Source: Cheiracanthium punctorium (taxonomy: Eukaryota > Arthropoda > Arachnida > Araneae > Cheiracanthiidae). Taken from it: DNA of 64,000 bases. The stretch is from positions 1,860,001-1,924,000 of the forward strand of contig JAWZYV010016058.1 of NCBI GenBank assembly GCA_038373885.1, in the 5' to 3' direction. The notes under the pieces were generated by a model. It did no database searches. It saw only the letters and a list, made by a program, of their open reading frames with translations, and was not told where the DNA came from. This document shows positions 39,885 through 51,064 of the stretch, piece after piece. Made by a program: the position numbers and the translations under genes. Within the stretch, counting starts at the first letter, position 1; each line of letters starts with the position of its first letter.

Positions 39885-40051
39885 CAGAGGCGTAGCCAAG
39901 GGGGGGTTAGGGGGGTCATAACCCCCCCATGAGGAATTTTTTGCCATACAAAATGTATATTCTTCACTACATTATCATACACACGTATACATATATATGA
40001 GTTTCAGTGGTCATAACTCCCCCCCATGAAAAATTTCTGGCTACGCCCCTG
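39885..40051. mobile_element. hAT MITE, 167 bp, perfect target duplication
   Basis: GCCGGCCT at 39877-39884 and 40052-40059. The ends are CAGAGGCGTAGCCAAGG and TGGCTACGCCCCTG. The interior has GGGGGGTCATAACCCCCC and ACAAAATGTATATTCTTCAC. Confidence 0.92.
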
Positions 40052-40269
40052 GCCGGCCTGTATTTTTGACCTTTATCGAATTCGAGATTTCACTGAAATG
40101 CAAATGGGAATATCGGATATTTGATGTTGAAATAAAACCGATATGTCGATATTTATCGATTTTTGGCCCAGTCCTACTGAGGGGCTGCTGGCCCCCCCCA
40201 AAAAAATGGGACCCTTTACTTAGCTTACAATTGAACTTTATCTTTAAATTTGATACCCAGCCCACCCCG

Positions 40270-40589
40270 AAATAAAATCCTGGCTACGCCACTGTCAATA
40301 ACACTAACTTCCTGTCAATAACCACTGCTTTAGACCCTATTTTGTATTTCTCTGAATTACGAAAGAAAATAAAATCATTCCCCTTAAACGAAAAACAAGG
40401 TAAAAAAAAATATCTTAAACGAAATCTGGAGCAATAAAGCGAAATGTTATTTTGCTTACTACAAAGTCCTTTTGTGAGAGCGCTTAATACCGCCCTGTAT
40501 CCTTCATTAAAAGTGACAAGCACAATCCTAACTTTATTTCATTCTATTTCCCTTCACATGAAAACCCGCCACCATGTAAACTTAACGCT

Positions 40590-40625
<36 letters not shown>

Positions 40626-41240
40626 TGGGGGCAGGGGGACATATATTGAAGTTAAAAGTAGAAAAGGGATGTTTCAAAAAAATTTTAAACAAATATTAAA
40701 CCAGCCAGACAAGTTGGAAGGAGGGAGTACCCCCGAGGGAAAAAGGTTTAAACAACTTTGAGACACCCCCCGCTCTTCCACGAGCATTGGCGTAAATTGG
40801 CATGTAATATTTGGATGGGGTGACAAAATGTTTCCGATTGTAGAAAATATCGTTATTATAAATAGCTCTGATACTTTAATTTTCTTAATTTTTTTTCGGG
40901 GGGGGGGATAGGCCCCTCTTGCCCTTAGGAAGTAACGCCTATGTCCCCCGCCAAAAGCAAACGATGTTCGACCCACTCCACACCCACACACAGATGAAAC
41001 TTTAAATCCGACCACCAACCAAGAAATGAAACACCAAAGATTCGAAAAAAAAACTTCAATTAAATGAAACATCCTTTCAACTCTTTTCGACTCCTTTCGA
41101 CTCTGAGTCAATAGAAGATTCAAAAAAAACCCTCCAATTAAATGAAACATCCTTTCAACTCTTTTCGACTCCTTTCGACTCTGAGTCGATAGAAGATTCG
41201 AAAAACTAACAAATCTCAACGATCGTATACAATCACATCG
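40270..41240. repeat. Poly-T tract, unclassified repeats, 78-bp tandem pair
   Basis: T29 at 40592-40620. GGCGTAAATTGGCATG...GGGTGACAAAATG at about 40789-40830 recurs at 57652-57690. A 78-bp unit with AATTAAATGAAACATCC, CTTTTCGACTCCTTTCGACT and GAGTC is repeated from 41045 to 41204 with few changes. No gene. Confidence 0.7.
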
Positions 41241-43971
41241 TATACATTCGGGTTGAACGCAAGTCCTTTTTTACTTTCGGCTACCATCAAGGAGCACGTT
41301 TCTAAATTTCAGAGAGAATACCCTGTAGCAACAGAGGTGCTTAATAACTTTATTTATGTCGACGATCTTGTCACCGGTGCTGACACAATCGAAGATGCGT
41401 TGATTATTTCACAAGACTCTCACAAAATAATGTCGGAAGCTGGCATGAATTTAAGAAAGTGGGTTTCTAATGACGAATCACATGAAAACATGGGAAAATC
41501 TAGGATTTAGTATCTTACCTCAATCCTCGAATGAAACCGAAAACCAATTGCACAAAGTCTTAGGATTATCGTGGCAACCTGAACTGGATTTTCTTGTGAT
41601 GGACATTGATAATTTGTTAAAATTTTTAAGTAATGCAAAAAATACAAAACGTGGCATATTGCAAGCAGCAGGAAGAATTTTCGACCCTCTTGGTCTCATA
41701 TCGCCTTTTACGATCAGATTGAAATGCCTCTTTCAAGAATTATAGATTAGGAAGGTGTCTTGGGATGATGACTTGCCTACCGACATTTTAAAGATTTGGG
41801 AACAGTGGGTTTCCGAACTTCCACAGCTAACCAAACTACGAATACCACGAACCCCTTTTAAGGCTTCAGATAACTGCAACAAGGAACTGACTTTACATAT
41901 ATTTGCTGATTCTAGTCCCAAAGCCTTCGGCGCTGCCGTGTATTTACAAGTAACTACAGTGCATGGATCATCACTAAATTTGGTAACTGCCAAATCTAGA
42001 GTGGCACCCCTGAAAAAAGTGTCTCTCCCACGCCTAGAATTAATGGGCGCATTATTGGCTGCACGTCTGGCTAAGGAGGTATACCAAGTGTTGCACCGAA
42101 AGGGACCGACTTCCATGAACCTTTACACTGACTCACAAATTACACTGTTTTGGATCAAAGGTTCAGCCAGCAAGTGGAAACCCTTCGTTGCGAACCGCGT
42201 CAAGGAAATCCAAACTCTAACAGATCCGTCCAACTGGTTTCATTGTCCAGGTCCAGAGAATCCAGCCGATCTTCTCACACGAGGTATCAGTTGTGAAAAT
42301 CTTGCAGGAAATTCCAAGTGGTGGAACGGATCAAATTTCCTATGTAAAGAGTACATTCCAAGAAGTGAAGGTGTTGTGGTTCCAGATCAGAAACTGTATG
42401 AATGTGAACCTAGAAAAAACTGTAGTACTGACTCATCATTCACTGATGATTTAACTTCATTAACAGTTAGAAATGATGCATCTGTGTTTAATTACATTCT
42501 TAACATATCTAATGAATATGTGAAATTAATTCGTGTATGCAGTTTTATTTTTAGGTTTATTTTTAATTGTAAACATCCCCAGGATAAAAGAAGTGGGCCT
42601 TTAAGAAGTTCTGAGTTCAGGTCAGTAGAAACATTTTTTATTCGCTCTGCTCAACAGGATGCCTTTAAGGAAGAAATCACATGCCTGGAAAGGGGTGATC
42701 CTGTCCCAGGTAAGAGCAGACTCGCATCCCTAAATGTCTTTTTGGATGAGGAGAAAATAATAAGAGTTGGAGGGCGTTTATCTCAATCGGATTTGCCCTA
42801 TTCTTCAAAATTTCCAATGGTCTTACCTAAGGATCATCAATTAACTAAGATCATTTTAAAATACTTCCACTTGAAATACTTTCATTTAGGCCCACAATCT
42901 TTGCTGTTTCACGTTAGGCAGAAGTTCTGGCCCCTTAATGGTCGGAATAACTGTCGCAGAATAGTACACGACTGTGTTATCTGCTTTAAAAACAGACCTG
43001 TAGTCACATCTCAAATAATGGGCGATCTGCCAAGAGAACGCGTCAATCGAAGTTTTCCGTTCTCTAAAACAGGAGTTGACTACTGCGGTCCATTTTTTGT
43101 TAAATTTAAAAATCAACGGAAGGGTGTTTTCAATAAAATTTATGTAGTAGTGTATGTTTGCCTATGTACAAAGGCCATACATTTAGACTTTGAATCCGAT
43201 TTGACAACTCAAGCCTTTATTGCGAGCTTGAAACGTTTTTTTAGTAGAAGAGGTAAATGTGTCAAATTAATGTCAGATAACTCTAAGACCTTCATTGGAG
43301 CTAACTTAGAGCTAAAAACCCTTCTCAAAAGAGTTAGTGCCCCAGATGAGAAATTGAGCAACTTTTTAGCTCAAGAAGGCATTGAGTGGGAATTTATTCC
43401 CCCAAAGTCGCCAAATTTTGGTGGCATTTGGGAAGCGGGAGTAAAGTCATTTAAGTTCCACCTGAAGCGTGTGATTGGTAATCGAAGTTTAACCTTGGAA
43501 GAATTTTTAACTATATTAGCAGAGATTGAGGGAGTCTTAAATTCCCGCCCGCTTACTCCGATGTCACCAGAAGTTGACGATTTTGAAATACTAACGCCTG
43601 GCCATTTCCTAATAGGTAGGCCAATAACATCTGTGCCTGATCAACCGTGGCTTGATGTACCAGAAAACAGACTATCAAAATGGCAAAAGATTGCGAAATT
43701 TTCACAACGTATATGGACATTATGGAAGCGAGATTATCTAAATAATCTCCAGGAACGCTCCAAATGGAGATTTAAAAAAAGTGATGTACAGGAAGGAACT
43801 TTGGTTTTGATAAGGCAGGAGAATTTACCGTCAACTAAGTGGCTAGTTGGAAGAATAATTGAAGTCTTTAAGGGTAAAGACAACATTATTCGGGTTGTCA
43901 ATTTACGTTTGCCAGACGGACGTATCCTCAAAAGAAATGTTCGCGATATTTGTGTGTTGCCAATCGAATAA
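41241..43971 (+). pseudogene. BEL/Pao retrotransposon pol, truncated and disabled
   Basis: The frame from 41253 opens inside the reverse transcriptase: NASPFLLSATIKEHV, then FIYVDDLVTGAD with the catalytic YVDD at 41355-41366. A +1 shift at about 41480-41500 moves the frame. It then runs with a single TAG stop (41743-41745) to 43971: connection region (GILQAAGRIFDPLGLISPFT), RNase H (IFADSS, LPRLELMGALLAARLA, YTDSQ, PGPENPADLLTRG), integrase zinc finger (H..H...C..C, ending VHDCVICFK), integrase core (TGVDYCGPF, LMSDNSKTF, GGIWEAGVKS: the D, D, E ligands) and the C-terminal DUF5641-type domain (WKRDYLNNLQERSKWR). Gag, protease and the first part of the reverse transcriptase are missing. Order and motifs are those of BEL/Pao. 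Confidence 0.92.
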
Positions 43972-44149
43972 ATAAGCAAGGTTCCTTTCTCTTGAAATTA
44001 ATGTAAATATTTCTAGTTTATAGTGTGTTATAGTGTTTCATTTTGTATTCGGATGTGTTATGGTTGTACTTTATACATATTACATATATATTAATTATTC
44101 ATATACTATATTCAGAGTATTGAAATTTGTATTTCAATCCCCGGGGGAG

Positions 44150-44398
44150 TGTTTCCTCCGTACTTGAGGATTTGTTGTGAGAGGGCGCACCCAGCGCAAA
44201 AACTGTTATCGAGTACGAACCGAAACCTTTTCGGATCCCGGTAGATGTAGTTCAGAGTTCGAGCAGCTCCATGTGCGAGCGTTTTTGTATGCGCAGCGAA
44301 CCAACCGCTGCCATTTCAACTTATTGTTATTAAAGAATTTGTTAAGTTTGTCAAAGAGGTGAGTTTCACTCATAACAGCAACGAACCAGCCCATTACA
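44150..44398 (+). repeat. 3' LTR of the BEL/Pao element, 249 bp
   Basis: TGTTTCCTCCG...CCCATTACA, preceded by a purine-rich tract (CCGGGGGAG) as expected for plus-strand priming. The first 117 bp match 38914-39030. No 5-bp target duplication is shared with the left flank. Confidence 0.85.
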
Positions 44399-44437
44399 GT
44401 CCACTAGTTATTTCCTGAGTTCTCGCGGACAACACCC

Positions 44438-44821
44438 ACTCAGAAAAGTATTCGATCATGAGAGAAATTTCCTGCATTAATTCTCTGATTAACTGATTAA
44501 TTTTTCAAAACAACATACAGCTCAAAATAAATATCTGAAGCTATTATTTCACACTGCATCATCTACTTTTTACAAAGAACAACACTTCATGATGAAAACG
44601 ATATAAGAAAATTAACTTGCACTCGATTACTTTTTTAAGAGGGTTCACAATTACCCACCAACTTGAATTTAGTATTTAGTGTATCACTTTTAGATGTTCA
44701 AAATTAAATTTCGGGTTTTGACTTTACAAGAACATTTTGCTTGTATTCCAAGGAAGAATGAAGAGATCCTGCAAAATTGTTTTATCGAGAATTCCAACGT
44801 AACTGTAAAGAATTGACTAAC
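44438..44821. other. Mostly featureless; AAAGTATTCGA element part
   Basis: AGAAAAGTATTCGATCATGAG near 44437 belongs to the small inverted family seen at 55382. No gene. Confidence 0.4.
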
Positions 44822-44825
44822 TTAA

Positions 44826-45101
44826 CCCATTTATGCCTAGTGTCCTTTTTTTGGGACGGCATTATCGCTATTAGTCGGAAACGTTATTTATTTTTCCTGG
44901 CCTTTATTCACGAGTATTGAACCTCAACTCCACACAATATTTTAACATTACGAAGTAGAATGTAGACATTTAAATTTTTATGCATACTGATTTTAAAAGA
45001 AATCACCCCTTGTTCAAGAAGTTGACATCAGAAATTTATCTATTATTCCAGGTATTAGCAAAAATCGAAGATAGTCGAAAAAATATCTGGGCATAAATGG
45101 G
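44826..45101. mobile_element. 276-bp TTAA MITE, copy 3
   Basis: TTAA at 44822-44825 and 45102-45105. The ends are CCCATTTATGCC and GGCATAAATGGG, a perfect 12-bp inverted pair. Closest to copy 5 at 56183. Confidence 0.93.
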
Positions 45102-45105
45102 TTAA

Positions 45106-45849
45106 GCAAACTTTCGATTGATTTTTAAACGCCATAAAATTGATGCTTAACCACGGGATCCATAAGGACACCAAGCACAATGCTATGAAAATGAACCAAG
45201 CTGAAATAACAAATAAGTGATATATAAGTCTGATGCTGCCATCTGGCGGTAACAATTGCAACTAATTCCACTGTATTAATAATAAATTTTTCGCCTAAAT
45301 TTTATTTGAAATAATTACTTTATTTTATTTTTTGTTTTGAAACAAAGCAATTTATTATAACTCTTTAAAAATTAATAAAAATAATAATTTCTAAAGTTAT
45401 TCACTCAAAAGATAAAATCAAACTGATAAGTTTTGACATATGTGCTGTGAAATATGCAGAAAATGCTTTTAGATCTGCATATTTAAATAGTTTTTGTGAC
45501 AATCCACAAAGTAATGTAGTTATTTAAACTAAAACAGCAGTTTATTATGTTACAATCCAATGTCGTATGTTGTAATACATTGTACTATCCGCCAAGGTGG
45601 CCAGCTTTGCACCCCATACTTTATAGTTCACTGTTCGTTTCCATTGCCAAGAGTTCCCTACAGAGGCTTTGTGTGCTACTGTTAGGCATCTAAGCACATC
45701 AGCATACTAAAAAAAATTATCCTAAAACTTCTTCATATACACAGTTGAATATTTCAGAAGTAGGCGATACTACAGAGTCAAAAGAACGGACTCTAGATAA
45801 TCCTACATACAATTAATTGTCCATGACTGATCACTGGTTTAGATAGGTC
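45106..45849. other. AT-rich, no gene
   Basis: No exon or transposon end is supported. GATGCTGCCATCTGGCGG at about 45231 resembles GCTGCCATCT phrases elsewhere. Confidence 0.35.
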
Positions 45850-48070
45850 TAAGCAGATTTTGTCACAAGTTTCCCCTTGTGACCTATCATAGAGAATGCT
45901 TATCCAATAGGAAACTTTTTGCGTTTAAATTTAAAGGGCACATTTGCATATCTGATGGAATCAAATAAATTATTGGTATAAGGAAAGTTTCATTGTCACC
46001 ACTCTCAATCTTTGTTTCTCTGATGTTGCACTGCAAACTGGTAACAATTAGACGTGTCCCATTACACAGACCTTTAGAAGGAACCAGACTTCTCAAAAGC
46101 ATGCCAATGGCTCCACACTTAACACTGAGTTTATGAAGGGGCATTCCTGTTGGAGTTAAACTATTTAAAAACTCTTCAGGATATGTCAGCATGTCCTGCG
46201 GATCTTCACTTATCAAAGTCTCTACACTTTCATAAGCAACCTCAGATTCTGGTAAATAATTCAATACACGCTGATTTATTTCCATGGATAATTCATTAGT
46301 AACAGCTAGAATAGAACGCATTTTAAGCTGTTGAGGAGTCACAGTAGCAAAATCTATATCATTATAAAGTTACTGGATCTTGAACAGGGGTAAAACATAT
46401 AGATGGCAGTTGAACTTTCATTCCATTTTTAGATTCTCCAGCATCTAAAAGTCAAGCTGCAAATTCTCTTTCAGTTTCCAGACCACAAATATTTTCTTTG
46501 AGGCTCATCACTTTAAACACAGACTATAATCGGTGCGTTTTCAAGCAGCTAGCGACTGTAAGAGATCTTGAGCCTCTTAATATAACTGGAAGTACAGGGT
46601 GGCCATAATTAAACTGCAAGTGTTCAAGGGGTGCTGGAGAGAAAACTACCAGGAATATTCCAGTGAAACTTGGTATCTACACGTTTCAGAACATGCGCAA
46701 GTCAAATATGCAATTAAAAAAATCGCCATTTTCGCCCAATAGATGGCGCTATATCGTGTTTCAATGCTTATGGACGTCATATATGCAAATTTTAAGCCCA
46801 TCGAACAATGTAAAAACAAGACCACATTGAGTAATGGTCAATCATGACTCTGAATAAGAAGGAACGTGCATTGTTAGTGAAGATATTCTATGAGTGGTAG
46901 CAATTATTCAGCTACTATGAAAGAATACCGGCGTATGAAACGATTAAGAAGAGGTCCAATGAGTGTCAATGAGAATAAATAATGTTTTAATTGTTTTCCA
47001 AAGCATCTTTATGAATTGTTTAATTTGTGATCTTAATTTACGTTAATTTTTGATTGCATGTTACTGTAAAAATTTAATTACTGAAGCGAATTGTATGGAA
47101 TTTTGAGAAGCTGTAAATGATGTTTTATATTGTTTATATGCCTCTTAGAATGTCACTATGCAATCTCTATCGGTTTTGGAAGTTGTATATGCCACCGGTG
47201 AGCTTTGTATTACGGTACAGCGCCATCTATAGGGTGAAAATGGCGATTTTTTGCATATTTGACTTGCGCATGTTCTGAAACGTGTAGATACCAAATTTCA
47301 CTGGAATAGTCTCGGTAGTTTTCTCTCCAGCACCCCTTGAACACTTGCAGTTTAATTATGGCCACCCTGTACTTGACTAAAATCACCACCAAGTAGAACA
47401 ACTTTTCCAACGAAAGGTTTTCTGCATTTTGTAAGATCTTGAAGTTATTTGTCTATTGCTAGGAAGGCATGAATATGCGTCATTGGAGCTTCGTCCCATA
47501 TAATTAATTTTGTCTCTAATAATAACTTTTCTTCTTCTGAATTTGGTTTCAAACTGTATGTAGAGGTTGCATCTAAAGTTAACCGGATTTTGAAAATGGA
47601 GTGAGCTGTTCTGCCACCTGGTTCACAGGTGCAGTCTGCCACAGCAATCCTTGTTAATGAAACAAGAATAACAAAATCACTTCTTTCTCAAATTGTATAC
47701 AGCAATGTTATATAAAAAGAAGTTTTACCTGTGTCTGCAGGTCCATCTAAAAAAAATAATAATAAACGCTTTTGGCCATTTGCATGATTTTCATAAATTG
47801 CAGAAAGAACACTTTCTACAGCAAATCTTTGTTCTGCATTTAGTTTTTTAGTTTTTCAGTGTTAAAGCTGGCCTTAGTTTTTTCTTGTAAAACATTAAAT
47901 GAAAATGGGCTATGAATATTTGTTATCGAATTTAAATGTAAGATTTTAAGTTCCTCCAGACTCAAACCTTGAGCTTTGATGAATGTACTTATTTCAGCTA
48001 GAGCATACCGAAATGCAGTTTCTTCAGAATACTGTTGAATGAAATCTTCAGACAGGGAATCTTTACGGTT
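45850..48070 (-). pseudogene. Helitron helicase C-terminal relic, split by a MITE
   Basis: Reading leftward on the minus strand: ALAEISTFIKAQGLSLEEL (about 47960-48020), Walker A FFLDGPADTGKTS (about 47730-47770), GGRTAHSIFKI, Walker B KLIIWDEAPM (about 47480-47510), LLGGDFSQ (about 47375-47390), then VLPVILRGSRSLTVASCLK after the MITE, and LTYPEEFLNSLTPTGMP, LGAIGMLLRSL-type and GLCNGTRLIVTSL (45887-46342). This is the SF1/PIF1-type helicase order of Helitron Rep-Hel proteins, in which the helicase unwinds the element during rolling-circle transfer. Frameshifts and stops occur between blocks (for example before 46342 and after Walker A). No Rep domain was seen. Orientation is opposite to the Helitrons at 28422-31898. 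Confidence 0.85.
46595..47369. mobile_element. 775-bp MITE with ~155-bp inverted arms, TA target
   Basis: TA at 46593-46594 and 47370-47371. The ends CAGGGTGGCCATAATTAAAC and its complement continue as inverted arms for about 155 bp to AGATGGCGCT/AGCGCCATCT. The interior is non-coding. Target TA and long arms suggest a Tc1/mariner-type derivative. It sits exactly in the Helitron helicase frame between the codons for Q and V. Confidence 0.88.
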
Positions 48071-48320
48071 GAGCCCAAAATTCCCCCCCCCCTCTGCCCT
48101 GGACGTCTCCAGGCATTTCTGCAGTTGTCGTCAGGATGCAGTTAAAAACGGGACTCGTCACTAAAGACTATACATGCCCAGTCAGCGCAGTTCCACATTC
48201 ATCGATCCCGGCACCACAGAATAGGACTTGACGGTGTACAGGCGTGAGAGGCAACCGCCTTTACGTTCAGCGCGAGCGTAAATTCCTCTCTCTCTCAATA
48301 GTCTGTGGAGGATCATGTTC
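48071..48320. other. No gene seen
   Basis: A C run at about 48083-48093 precedes CTGCCCTGGACGTCTCC, GC-rich and unlike its AT-rich neighbours. It is probably a decayed transposon end, not classified. Confidence 0.35.
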
Positions 48321-48535
48321 AGGCCCGTTTACATGGGAAAATGGAAAGTCCCGGGTAAAAGTAGAGTATAGGGAAAAACTTGCATCGTGGGAAAGCGAGG
48401 TCATCTCTGCATTAACCCCCCCTTTCGACTAGGAATCTTTCTACCCAACATTTTTTCCCTATGTAGGGGAAGCGGGGTAGAAAGCAGCGAAAGTTCCAGC
48501 ATTTACTCCGCATTTGTGTGCATGTAAACGGGCCT
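48321..48535. mobile_element. 215-bp MITE
   Basis: AGGCCCGTTTACATG at the left and its exact complement CATGTAAACGGGCCT at the right. TTC flanks both sides, too short to name a superfamily. It contains TTTCCCTATG/AGGGAAAAA inverted phrases. Confidence 0.8.
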
Positions 48536-49489
48536 TTCGATACATGTGTGCGATCCACACGGTGGATAGTTGATATCGGCGAATACGGTGCCGTGACTGC
48601 TGCTCTGGCAATCGCTCTGTCCTCCCGTTTTGTTGTGGCCCTCGGTCCATAGCTACCATTTTAACGTTGATATCTACCGTTGTTGACCCACTCTTCCCAG
48701 CATCGTCTAATAGCCACATCGCTTCGACGCAGATGTCGAGCGATTCTTCGATTAATCCAACCAGGCTCTTTCAATCCGGTCGCATGACCGCTTCAAACAT
48801 CTGCTCGTAATGCTCGAATCCTTTGGTGAGACACTGTTACAGACGACACTTGATGAATGTGCATTTACAATGCGCTACCGCTTCCGCTATTCATTCATTG
48901 GACTTCAGCTTTTAATCATTTGCATGTTCGGTCCAAATGTCTTTGTATACGAAATTTCATTACGATCGAACGACTCCTTCTTGGGGCGTCGTTGTTTTTT
49001 TTTTTTTTTGTTATAGCATGTAGTTATGAAATAATTTAAAACAGTTAGAGGGGTGATTATAAGTGTTTAGAATATTTGTATATATGTTTCGAAAAGTCCT
49101 ATACGCAAAATTTTCACTTACAATAGAGTTCTAAGAGTTCTTTAAATGCTTCCCTTATCATATGTCAAGAATTCACTGCATTGAACATTTTTATAGATAT
49201 AAAATATGAATAAAGGTGGGTCCAGATATTTTCTTTTTTTTTGGGGGGGGGTGTAAATATATATAGTTGAATCTCGTTAAGATGAAGTGGAAGGGTAGCA
49301 ACCCAACCAGAACACATACGTTGGGTTACCGTTCGCAGAATGTTGTTACGTTTGGCAAACGTATGATCTCCAAACTGAAATGTCGGTATTCTGTTGGCTA
49401 AAGGTTGTGATGGCAAGCGGTGGGTAACAAGCGTAGGCCATCGGATGGGTGAATGTCGTGTTGGGCAACAACCGTTTGCCATCTGATGG
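48536..49489. other. No gene supported
   Basis: Poly-T at 48997-49009, G run at about 49242-49250. Phrases such as GTTGGGCAAC and GGCAAACG near 49360-49490 recur at about 50350-50420. Confidence 0.35.
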
Positions 49490-49625
49490 CTATCGCCAAT
49501 ATTCGCCGTCTACCTGGACCGCCGGTTTACAACAAAGTCAGTCGAACGTACAAGTGGTATTCACCGATGACCGGTTAGAGGCTAACGTAGCATAAAATTC
49601 AAGTTCAAGTCGAGAAACTCAACCT
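49490..49625. repeat. Diverged dispersed repeat (mate at 10435-10575)
   Basis: Shares GCCGTCT, AGTCGAACG, CGAGAAACTCAACCTTGC-type phrases with 10435-10575. It lies within a wider GTTGTGTTGGGCAAC-rich repeat region. Confidence 0.55.
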
Positions 49626-50046
49626 TGCGGCAGAGCTGGGTTATACAATAACCGAGCATATCAGTTAAGGCATTCCCCGAAAAATTAGCTTATTCCTTCA
49701 TTCTTTCCAAGAATTGGCTCTCTCCTTCTTTCCGGACAGAAAGACATGAGGGGGTATGCGGTGAAGAAGGCAGAGCGATTGTGGGGTCACTTGGAGAAGT
49801 ACGAAATAAGCAACTACCACGTGATGCGAACTCCCAATGCTTTGTGGACATCTGGCGAATGAGCGTTTTTATTACAACCGAGTTCCGTTTCAAGCACGTT
49901 GATTGGACCTGTTTCAACCTAGGTTTCAGTAACCACGGGTTCAGTAACTTTTACTCTCCGGGTAACGATGAATATGAATTTTGGACTGACCAGTCGAGTC
50001 TTCCAACCGGTAGTTACTGAACTCTCGGTTGAACCGCCAGTTGAAG
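49626..50046. other. Open frame without support
   Basis: A 79-codon frame at 49781-50020 shows no motif and no splice context. GGTTTCAGTAACCACGGGTT and AACTGAACTC-like phrases suggest repeat origin. Confidence 0.3.
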
Positions 50047-50050
50047 TTAA

Positions 50051-50326
50051 CCCATTTATGCCTAGTGTCCCTTTTGGGGGACGGCATTTTCGCTATTAGT
50101 CGAAAACGTTATTTATTTTTCCTAGCCTTTATTCATGAGTATTGAGCCTCAACTCTACAAAATATTTTAACATGACCAAGTAGGATGTTGATATTTCGAT
50201 TTTTATGCATAATGATTTTAAAAGAAATCATCCCTTGTTCAAGAATTGGACATCAGAAATTTATCTATTATTTCTGTTATCAGTAAAAATCGAAGAAAGT
50301 CGCAAAAATATACAGGCACTAATGGG
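50051..50326. mobile_element. 276-bp TTAA MITE, copy 4
   Basis: TTAA at 50047-50050 and 50327-50330. The ends are CCCATTTATGCC and GGCACTAATGGG. GGGACGGCATTTTCGC and GTCGAAAACGTTATTTATTT are shared with copies 1 and 6. Confidence 0.93.
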
Positions 50327-50330
50327 TTAA

Positions 50331-51064
50331 TTGTGATTCGGATGGGATGTTGTGTTGGGCAACCGTAGGTAAACAACCGTTGGCTTTCAGATGGCTGAAT
50401 GTTGTGTTGGATAACCGTAGCTTCACAACGCCGATTGTGCATGCGCAGACACACCATCAGGAAACTGGGAAGCGATAGGTTAGATTAGATTTCTACTCTT
50501 CGCTTCCGCCATTGTTTGTTATGATGATATATTTTTATAAAGTGAATGATAGTTGAAATATAAAACGAACATTTATCTTTTCAGCTGTACTTCTGTGGAT
50601 TTTTTTCTCTGCAAAGTTTCGAAGTAAATTGAATCACGATATTTGTTATTAATGCTTTGATAATTGTTCGATTGTCCATAAGCCTAACGATATTCAAAGT
50701 ATGTAAACAAACAACTTACTATGCAACTGAGGTAATAGATATACAATAATTGTACAGTACTTATTAAAAGATGTGTTTTTGGATTGCTAAACAATTCTAG
50801 ACAGCTTAATGATACAGTTTCATCTGCTCATAGATGTACAGATTTCGAGAAGGTAAAGTTGGACGTTATTGTTTTCTCCTAAGAACGTTTATTCTGATAA
50901 AAAAAAAGAAAATGAACCGTGTTTATGTTTTGCAAGAACGACAGTGATATTTCACCCTTAGAAGTTGTAATTAGACTAACACTGCTTCACTTGTGAAATC
51001 TTGTGGGTTAATGGCAATAGATTTCAAATTTATGCATCGAAGTTGTTTTGTTGTTAAAGGTATA
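50331..51064. other. No gene seen
   Basis: GTTGGGCAACCG phrases continue to about 50420, then AT-rich DNA without recognisable features. Confidence 0.35.

Noticed and set aside
40674..41219. 181-codon minus-strand frame with internally repeated protein sequence
   Set aside because: It is the translation of the 78-bp tandem repeat and flanking repeats; no domain.
41733..42116. 127-codon minus-strand frame
   Set aside because: It is the complement of the BEL/Pao RNase H region.
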